Source: a virus. Taken from it: a stretch of DNA of 32,451 nt. The notes beneath the pieces are model-generated. The model did no database searches and was not told the origin of the DNA. It worked only from the letters and a program-made list of their open reading frames with translations. Positions 28,430-32,451 of the stretch are shown here, one piece after another. The number at the start of each line of letters is the position of its first letter. Within the stretch, counting starts at the first letter, position 1. The stretch covers positions 1 through 32,451 of the IMG/VR virus record IMGVR_UViG_3300046492_000303, one strand, 5' to 3'. The position numbers and the translations under genes were made by a program.

Positions 28430-28635
28430 TGCGCGTATTCGCACGCCAGGGCGACACCGTAGACGCCCTCTGTTATCGGCACCTCGGCCGCACGCAAGGC
28501 GTTGTCGAAGCGACGTTAGAAGCAAACGCCGGCCTCGCCGACCTCGGCCCCGTATTGCCGCTCGGCTATGCGGTCGACCTGCCCGACCCGCCGAACGATC
28601 AATCGATCGTCAAGCTCGTCAACCTTTTCGACTAA
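28429..28635 (+). CDS. X: Tail protein gpX
   Basis: The product has 68 residues (P2 X is about 67). The sequence MRVFARQGDTVDALCYRHLGRTQGVVEATLEANAGLADLG and LPLGYAVDLP fits the tail protein X family, a LysM-like small domain. It is coupled to L and precedes the lysis genes as in P2. Confidence 0.94.
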   Translation: MRVFARQGDTVDALCYRHLGRTQGVVEATLEANAGLADLGPVLPLGYAVDLPDPPNDQSIVKLVNLFD

Positions 28636-28650
28636 CCAGGAGCGCCACAC

Positions 28651-28992
28651 ATGGCCGAACCAAGTAGCACCGCGCTCGCCGCTGTATCGGCCGGCGTCGG
28701 CTTTGCAAGCCTGTTTCCAGGCATCGACGGTAATGCGCTGATCGGCGCCTTTACCGGCGCGGCGCTCGTCGTCGTCACGTCGAAAGACCTGTCGCTCGGC
28801 AAGCGTTTCGCGTACCTCGTGATTTCGCTGATCGCCGGCTATCTCGCCGCGCCCGACGTTGTGAGCCATACGCCAATCACGAGCACCGGCGTCGCCGCGT
28901 TTTTCGCCGCTGCCCTGGCGATAACCGTAACGCTGCAACTGATCGAACGCGTGAAGTCGTTCGACCTGTTGGCGCTCTTTAAGAAGGGCTGA
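28651..28992 (+). CDS. Holin-like membrane protein 1
   Basis: The product has 113 residues. Hydrophobic segments lie at about residues 30-45, 52-70 and 80-98 (LIGAFTGAALVVVTS, FAYLVISLIAGYLAA, VAAFFAAALAITVTLQLI), with a short charged tail (ERVKSF, FKKG). This three-segment design and its place directly before the second membrane protein and the endolysin fit the putative phage holin family seen in Burkholderia P2-like phages. It would form the inner-membrane lesion at lysis, or act as the antiholin of the next gene. Ribosome site CAGGAG. Confidence 0.82.
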   Translation: MAEPSSTALAAVSAGVGFASLFPGIDGNALIGAFTGAALVVVTSKDLSLGKRFAYLVISLIAGYLAAPDVVSHTPITSTGVAAFFAAALAITVTLQLIERVKSFDLLALFKKG

Positions 28993-28996
28993 TGCC

Positions 28997-29272
28997 ATGC
29001 ACAACCCCCTCGCATTGATTGCGCTGATCGCGTACAGCGTCGCCGCTCTGCGCATCCTCGCTTATCGCCGCGACGGCGCGCGGCACCGGCACCATGTTTC
29101 ATGGTTCGCCTGGTTGCTGCTCGTCGCGCTCGGCGGCTCGGCGATCGAGCTGGTGATTAACGCGAAAACGGTCGGCTTGTTCGAGGCTGCACGAGCTGCC
29201 CTTTTCGCGGTCCTGGTGTTCGGCTCGCGCGGCAACGTCGCGCGGCTGCTGCGCCCTTTGCGGAGTGAATGA
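28997..29272 (+). CDS. Holin-like membrane protein 2 (holin superfamily III type)
   Basis: The product has 91 residues with hydrophobic segments at about 4-22, 36-52 and 62-77 (LALIALIAYSVAALRIL, FAWLLLVALGGSAIELVI, AARAALFAVLVFG) and a basic end (NVARLLRPLRSE). The RRDG...RHHVSWFAWLLL pattern is that of the putative 3-TM phage holin found before endolysins in P2-like phages. Together with the gene upstream it makes a holin/antiholin pair; which is which cannot be told from sequence. It starts 4 bases after the preceding stop. Confidence 0.82.
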   Translation: MHNPLALIALIAYSVAALRILAYRRDGARHRHHVSWFAWLLLVALGGSAIELVINAKTVGLFEAARAALFAVLVFGSRGNVARLLRPLRSE

Positions 29273-29275
29273 AAA

Positions 29276-30079
29276 ATGATCCTGAGATATGGCGACACCG
29301 GCGACGACGTTTTGTTGCTGCAAAAGCGCCTCACGCGCGCCGGCTTTCCTGTTCCGTTGACGCACGTTTTCGACCATGAAACGGAATCCGCGGTTATGAC
29401 GCTGCAACGCGATCGCGGCCTCGTGATCGACGGCATCGCCGGCCCTAAAACGATGATCGCGCTACCTGGCGCCGCGCTCGCGGCTCACCTGTCCGATCGC
29501 GACCTCGTGCAAGCGGCCGACTTGCTCGGCGTGCCTGTCGCCGCGATTCGCGCCGTCAACGAAGTCGAATCACGCGGACAAGGTTTCTTGCCTGGTGATG
29601 GACGGCCCGTGATCCTGTTCGAGCGGCATGTGTTTTACAAGGAACTCAAGTCGCGCAAGATCGACGCCGACGCGCTCGCCGCGAAATACCCGAACCTCGT
29701 ATCGAGCACGCGCGGCGGATACATGGGCGGCGCCTCGGAATACTCGCGCCTCACCGAAGCCGTGCGCCTGAATTCCGACGCGGCGAACGAGTCGGCGAGC
29801 TGGGGCGCGTTTCAAATCATGGGCTATCACTGGAAGGCCCTGGACTATTCGAGCATTGACGATTTCGTTTCGCGCATGCACCGATCCGAAGCCGATCATC
29901 TCGACGCGTTCGTGCGGTTTATCGCGGCCGACACGGCTTTGCTTTCCGCGCTCAAGGGTAAGAAGTGGGCGGCATTCGCGAAGGGCTACAACGGCCCGGA
30001 TTACGCGCGCAATCTGTACGACGCGAAGCTCGCCCAGGCATACGCGAAGTATGCCGAGCGCGAAAAGGCGGCCGCGTGA
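29276..30079 (+). CDS. Endolysin: peptidoglycan-binding domain plus N-acetylmuramidase
   Basis: The product has 267 residues. Residues about 1-65 are a PG_binding_1 domain (RYGDTGDDVLLLQKRLTRAGF, VMTLQRDRGLVIDGIAGPKTM). From about 75 onward is the DUF3380/N-acetylmuramidase domain (LLGVPVAAIRAVNEVESRGQGF, PVILFERHVFYKEL, ASWGAFQIMGYHWKAL), with Glu96/Glu98 as likely catalytic residues. There is no signal peptide, so it needs the holins to reach the wall. It replaces the shorter P2 lysozyme K. Its TGA overlaps the GTG of Rz. Confidence 0.94.
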   Translation: MILRYGDTGDDVLLLQKRLTRAGFPVPLTHVFDHETESAVMTLQRDRGLVIDGIAGPKTMIALPGAALAAHLSDRDLVQAADLLGVPVAAIRAVNEVESRGQGFLPGDGRPVILFERHVFYKELKSRKIDADALAAKYPNLVSSTRGGYMGGASEYSRLTEAVRLNSDAANESASWGAFQIMGYHWKALDYSSIDDFVSRMHRSEADHLDAFVRFIAADTALLSALKGKKWAAFAKGYNGPDYARNLYDAKLAQAYAKYAEREKAAA

Positions 30080-30504
30080 ATGCGATCGCCGCGCGCCTCA
30101 TTGCGATCGCGCTCGCGGCGCTCGCCGCGTTCGGCGCCTGGCAATACGTGAAGGCGTTGCGCGCCGAGCTGGCGACCGCCCAGGAAACCGCACGCACCGC
30201 GCAAGAGACGGTCGGCCGGCGCGACGCGGCGATCGTCGATCTACAGAAGAAACAACGCGACAACGCTCTCGCGCTCGCGCAGCTCGAACGCACGCGCCAG
30301 GGCATCGCGGCCGACCTCGCGGCCCGTAAATCGGAACTGGAGACTTTGAAACGTGAAAGCGAAACCGTGCGCGCCTGGGCTGATGGCGCTTTGCCTGACG
30401 ATGTTGTGCGGCTGTATGCAAGCCCCGCCCTCACCGGAGCCGACGACGCAGCAATGCGCCCCGGTAACGGCTTGCACGCTGCCGGCGATGGCGCCGCGCA
30501 GTAA
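30076..30504 (+). CDS. Rz-like inner-membrane spanin (LysB)
   Basis: The product has 142 residues from a GTG start at 30076 that overlaps the endolysin stop (GTGA). An N-terminal membrane helix (AARLIAIALAALAAFGAW) precedes a long coiled coil (about residues 27-100, with ELATAQETARTAQETVGRRDA and LAARKSELETLKRESETV). It ends in a segment typical of P2 LysB-type proteins (VRAWADGALPDDVVRLY). It acts with Rz1 to fuse inner and outer membranes after wall degradation. Confidence 0.88.
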   Translation: MNAIAARLIAIALAALAAFGAWQYVKALRAELATAQETARTAQETVGRRDAAIVDLQKKQRDNALALAQLERTRQGIAADLAARKSELETLKRESETVRAWADGALPDDVVRLYASPALTGADDAAMRPGNGLHAAGDGAAQ

Positions 30505-30631
30505 TGGCGAGCTGGGCGACGCGCTCGACGTGGCGCGCGCGGCCTGGCGCGACTGCGCGGCCCGCGTCGATATGATTCTCGTATGCCAGGCGAAAGGCGT
30601 GCCCGTTCCGACGAAGGCCGACCATGAATAA
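30353..30631 (+). CDS. Rz1-like outer-membrane lipoprotein spanin (LysC), embedded in Rz
   Basis: The product has 92 residues from a GTG at 30353, out of frame within the 3' part of Rz. The N-terminus MKAKPCAPGLMALCLTMLCG followed by Cys21 is a lipoprotein signal with lipobox L-C-G-C. A Pro-rich stretch follows (APPSPEPTT), typical of Rz1, then a helical C-terminus. It overlaps the end of Rz by 152 bases and the start of R by 8. The overlap architecture is a hallmark of two-component spanins. Confidence 0.87.
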   Translation: MKAKPCAPGLMALCLTMLCGCMQAPPSPEPTTQQCAPVTACTLPAMAPRSNGELGDALDVARAAWRDCAARVDMILVCQAKGVPVPTKADHE

Positions 30632-31058
30632 GGCCGCGACCTTTCGCCAGGCGATCACGGCGGCCGTGCCCTCGCTCAACGATGACCCCGACAAGCTGCT
30701 CGTGTTCGTCGACAACGGCCGCATCAATGCGACGAACGCCGATTCGCTGTCGTTTGAATATCGGTTCGTGCTTAACGCGATCCTGCTCGATTTCGCCGGC
30801 GACGCCGACACGGTTTTCGTCGCGCTGCTCGCCTGGGTGAAGCTCAACCAATCCGACCTACTCGCGAACGACACCGAGCGTAAAGACGGCATCACGTTCG
30901 AAGTTGAACACCTGACGAACTCGACGTGCGACTTGTCGATCAAGCTCGCGCTCACCGAAAGCGTTGTCGTCGGCGTCGACGGCGAAGGCGCGCAGCGAAT
31001 CACGCACGTCGACGAGCCTGTGCCCGAGTGGAACCTCGATAGTTTCATCGGCTCGTGA
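30624..31058 (+). CDS. R: Tail completion protein gpR
   Basis: The product has 144 residues (P2 R is about 155). Features of the P2 GpR family are FRQAITAAVPSLNDDPDKLLVFVDNG, FEYRFVLNAILLDFAGD and the end PVPEWNLDSFIG. It starts inside the end of Rz1 and overlaps S as TGATG. It helps finish and stabilise the tail. Confidence 0.93.
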   Translation: MNKAATFRQAITAAVPSLNDDPDKLLVFVDNGRINATNADSLSFEYRFVLNAILLDFAGDADTVFVALLAWVKLNQSDLLANDTERKDGITFEVEHLTNSTCDLSIKLALTESVVVGVDGEGAQRITHVDEPVPEWNLDSFIGS

Positions 31059-31519
31059 TGGACGATCTAACCGCGCTCGAATCCTGGGCGGGCGGCCTGC
31101 TTTCGCAGCTCGAAGCCCCCGCCAGGCGCGCAGCTCTGCGCGATATCGCCCGCGAGCTGCGGCGAAGCCAGCAAACGCGCATCGCGCAGCAAAAGAACGC
31201 CGACGGCTCGGCCTATGCTGCGCGCAAGCCACGGCATGTGAAGAAACTGCGCGGCAAGCAAGGCAAGATCAAACGCGCGGCGATGTTCGCGAAGCTGCGC
31301 CAGGCCCGCTATCTGCGCGCCGAGTCGGATTCGAAGGGCATCGCGATCGGATTCGCCGGCCGTATCGCACGTATCGCACGCGTTCACCAATTCGGCGAAA
31401 CCGATCGCGTCGCACCGCGCGGCCCCGAGTACAAATACGACGCTCGCGAACTGCTCGGCTTTAGCCCCGACGACCTCAAAATGATCCGCGATATGTTGCT
31501 CAAACACATCGTTAAATAA
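31058..31519 (+). CDS. S: Tail completion protein gpS
   Basis: The product has 153 residues from the ATG at 31058; a GTG directly before it at 31055 would add one (P2 S is about 150). Segments DDLTALESWAGGLLSQLEAPARRAALRDIARELRRSQQ and IARIARVHQFGETDRVAPRGPEYKYDARELLGF are typical of the phage virion morphogenesis (GpS) family. It joins tail to head or completes the tail end. It is the last gene of the head/lysis transcript before the gap at 31520-31603. Confidence 0.93.
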   Translation: MDDLTALESWAGGLLSQLEAPARRAALRDIARELRRSQQTRIAQQKNADGSAYAARKPRHVKKLRGKQGKIKRAAMFAKLRQARYLRAESDSKGIAIGFAGRIARIARVHQFGETDRVAPRGPEYKYDARELLGFSPDDLKMIRDMLLKHIVK

Positions 31520-31536
31520 GCGTTCGGTTTGCTAAC

Positions 31537-31557
31537 TATGTGCCCGAAGCACATACA
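31537..31557. promoter_or_regulatory. Dyad upstream of V, possible Ogr-dependent late promoter element
   Basis: TATGTGC-CCGAA-GCACATA (31537-31555) is a perfect 7-bp inverted repeat. Within and just beyond it lies TGT-N13-ACA (31539-31557), the same spacing as the site at 24899-24917. P2 has a late promoter before V. The distance to the V start codon (about 50 bp) is short for a -55 site, so the start point may be very close to the ATG. A short hairpin on the S transcript is the alternative. Confidence 0.45.
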
Positions 31558-31603
31558 AAGCCCCTAGCGTGACTCGCGCGTGCGTGCTCGGCAACATGAG
31601 GGC

Positions 31604-32260
31604 ATGAACTCAAACGAATCCACACGCCAATTTCTCAACGTCGCACGCAAAGGCACCGTGATAGGGCTGGCCGGCGCGTTGTGCCGTGTCGAAAGCGGCG
31701 ATTTACAGACCGACTGGATTCAATGGTTCGTGCCTTATGCCGGAGAAACGATCGACTGGCTCGCGCCGTCGATCGGCGAAGGCGTGATGCTGTTGTGCCC
31801 TAGCGGCGATCCGGCGCAAGCCGTCGCGCTGCGCGGTTTTTATTCCGAAGATTTCCCCGCACCGAGCACCGACCCGAACAAGCACCTGCGCGTTTATCGC
31901 GATGGCGCGATCGTCGAATACGACTTTTCCGCCCACTCTCTCAAAGCCGTTTTGCCCGAGGGCGCGACGGTCTTAATCGATGCACCTGGCGCCGTCAACG
32001 TAATCACGAAAGACGCGACGATCAAGGCCGACACGATGACCATTGACGCGACCGAAACGACCGTTACCGGCTCGATGCTGGTTAAAGGCGCGTTCGAGTT
32101 TCAATCGGGAATGACCGGCAAGGGCGGCACCGCCGGCGCAACGATGAAGATCGACGGCGCGGCCGATTTCACGGGCGAAGTGAAGTCACAAAACATTAGC
32201 TTGCCGAATCACACGCACAAGGAACAAGGCGACGGCAACGACGTGAGCAAGCCCAAATGA
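31604..32260 (+). CDS. V: Baseplate spike protein gpV
   Basis: The product has 218 residues from the ATG at 31604 (P2 V is about 211); an in-frame GTG at 31580 would add 8. The OB-fold part has VIGLAGALCRVESGDLQTDWIQWFVPYAG, WLAPSIGEGVMLLCPSGDPAQAVALRGFYS and DGAIVEYDFSAHSLKAVLPEG. A beta-helical repeat follows (ATIKADTMTIDATETTVTGS). The tip ends PNHTHKEQGDG, where the HxH motif binds iron in the P2 and phi92 spikes. It is the membrane-piercing tip. It overlaps W as ATGA. Confidence 0.95.
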   Translation: MNSNESTRQFLNVARKGTVIGLAGALCRVESGDLQTDWIQWFVPYAGETIDWLAPSIGEGVMLLCPSGDPAQAVALRGFYSEDFPAPSTDPNKHLRVYRDGAIVEYDFSAHSLKAVLPEGATVLIDAPGAVNVITKDATIKADTMTIDATETTVTGSMLVKGAFEFQSGMTGKGGTAGATMKIDGAADFTGEVKSQNISLPNHTHKEQGDGNDVSKPK

Positions 32261-32451
32261 TCGGAATGAACGCCACGACCGGCCGCTCGACAAGCGGCCT
32301 CGATCACCTCACCCAATCGATCGAAAAAATTCTTACGACGCCGATCGGCACGCGCATAGCTCGCCGCGACTTTGGTTCCGAGCTGCCCGACCTGATCGAC
32401 GCCCCTAACAACGGCGCGACCCGCGTGCGCCTGTATGCGGCCGTCGCGACG
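32257..32451 (+). CDS. W: Baseplate protein gpW, N-terminal part (continues at base 1)
   Basis: 65 codons, starting MIGMNATTGRSTSGLDHLTQ and containing ILTTPIGTRIARRDFGSELPDLID, the GPW_gp25 pattern of P2 W. The start overlaps the V stop. The frame runs off the end of the window, and the C-terminal part is at 1-149. The whole protein would be about 120 residues. Confidence 0.92.
   Translation, partial: MIGMNATTGRSTSGLDHLTQSIEKILTTPIGTRIARRDFGSELPDLIDAPNNGATRVRLYAAVAT

Noticed and set aside
1-32451. Integrase, attP and excisionase of the usual P2 kind
   Set aside because: No tyrosine recombinase motif (R...H-x-x-R...Y) was found in any plausible gene; the plasmid genes explain maintenance.
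1-32451. CRISPR arrays, tRNA or rRNA genes, insertion sequences
   Set aside because: No spacer-repeat pattern of 25-40 bp, no cloverleaf with a T-loop GTTCGA context, no transposase. The short repeats seen are iteron- or operator-like.

Overview
This window is almost the whole genome of a P2-like temperate myophage that appears to live as a plasmid (a phage-plasmid) in a GC-rich betaproteobacterium. Burkholderia or a close relative is most likely. The head, lysis, tail-completion, baseplate, fibre, sheath/tube and tape-measure genes follow the P2 order, with product lengths close to P2. The usual P2 integrase and the rolling-circle initiator gpA are missing. In their place are a primase/helicase, a serine recombinase, a ParA/ribbon-helix-helix partition locus and an iteron origin with a Rep_3-type initiator. 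This is the plan known from the Burkholderia cepacia complex plasmid prophage KS14, recalled from family knowledge and not aligned here. The window opens in the 3' part of the baseplate gene W and closes in the 5' part of W. The molecule is therefore almost certainly circular, with only a short piece of W (probably around 20 bases) missing at the join.

Layout. 1-10421 (+): baseplate (W end, J, I), tail fibre H and G, sheath FI, tube FII, E and E+E' (frameshift), tape measure T, then U and D, closed by a strong terminator at 10450-10473. 10559-12006 (+): two accessory genes and a serine recombinase. 11966-12634 (-): CI-like repressor with substituted autocleavage residues, facing a small ribbon-helix-helix gene across an operator region. 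12998-17649 (+): Ogr-type late activator, a 924-aa primase/helicase and small early genes, ending at the terminator 17711-17735. 17744-19132 (-): parA, an RHH partner and two small genes, with 11-bp-periodic repeat arrays. 19257-20745: about 1.5 kb without a convincing gene but rich in short repeats. 20746-21825: DnaA-like box, AT-rich tract, iterons and rep. 21826-22053: more inverted iteron-like repeats, a hairpin and a weak cos candidate. 22054-24851 (-): portal Q and terminase P. 25014-28635 (+): scaffold/protease O, capsid N, terminase M, head completion L and tail X. 28651-30631 (+): two holin-like proteins, endolysin, Rz/Rz1. 30624-32451 (+): R, S, V and the start of W.

How it works together (inference). 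The lysogen replicates as a circular plasmid through Rep and the iterons, is partitioned by ParA plus the RHH protein, and has multimers resolved by the serine recombinase. The CI-like repressor holds down the early promoter at 12666-12692. On release, Ogr and the primase/helicase are made, Ogr switches on the late operons, and DNA is packaged by M/P through portal Q.

Most unusual points: a gpO scaffold/protease carrying an about 80-residue N-terminal extension that begins like a Sec signal peptide; an S24-type repressor with Cys and Arg where the Ser/Lys dyad should be; 11-bp periodic GATATY arrays around a ParA operon; and several unexplained short-repeat families confined to the intergenic plasmid module.
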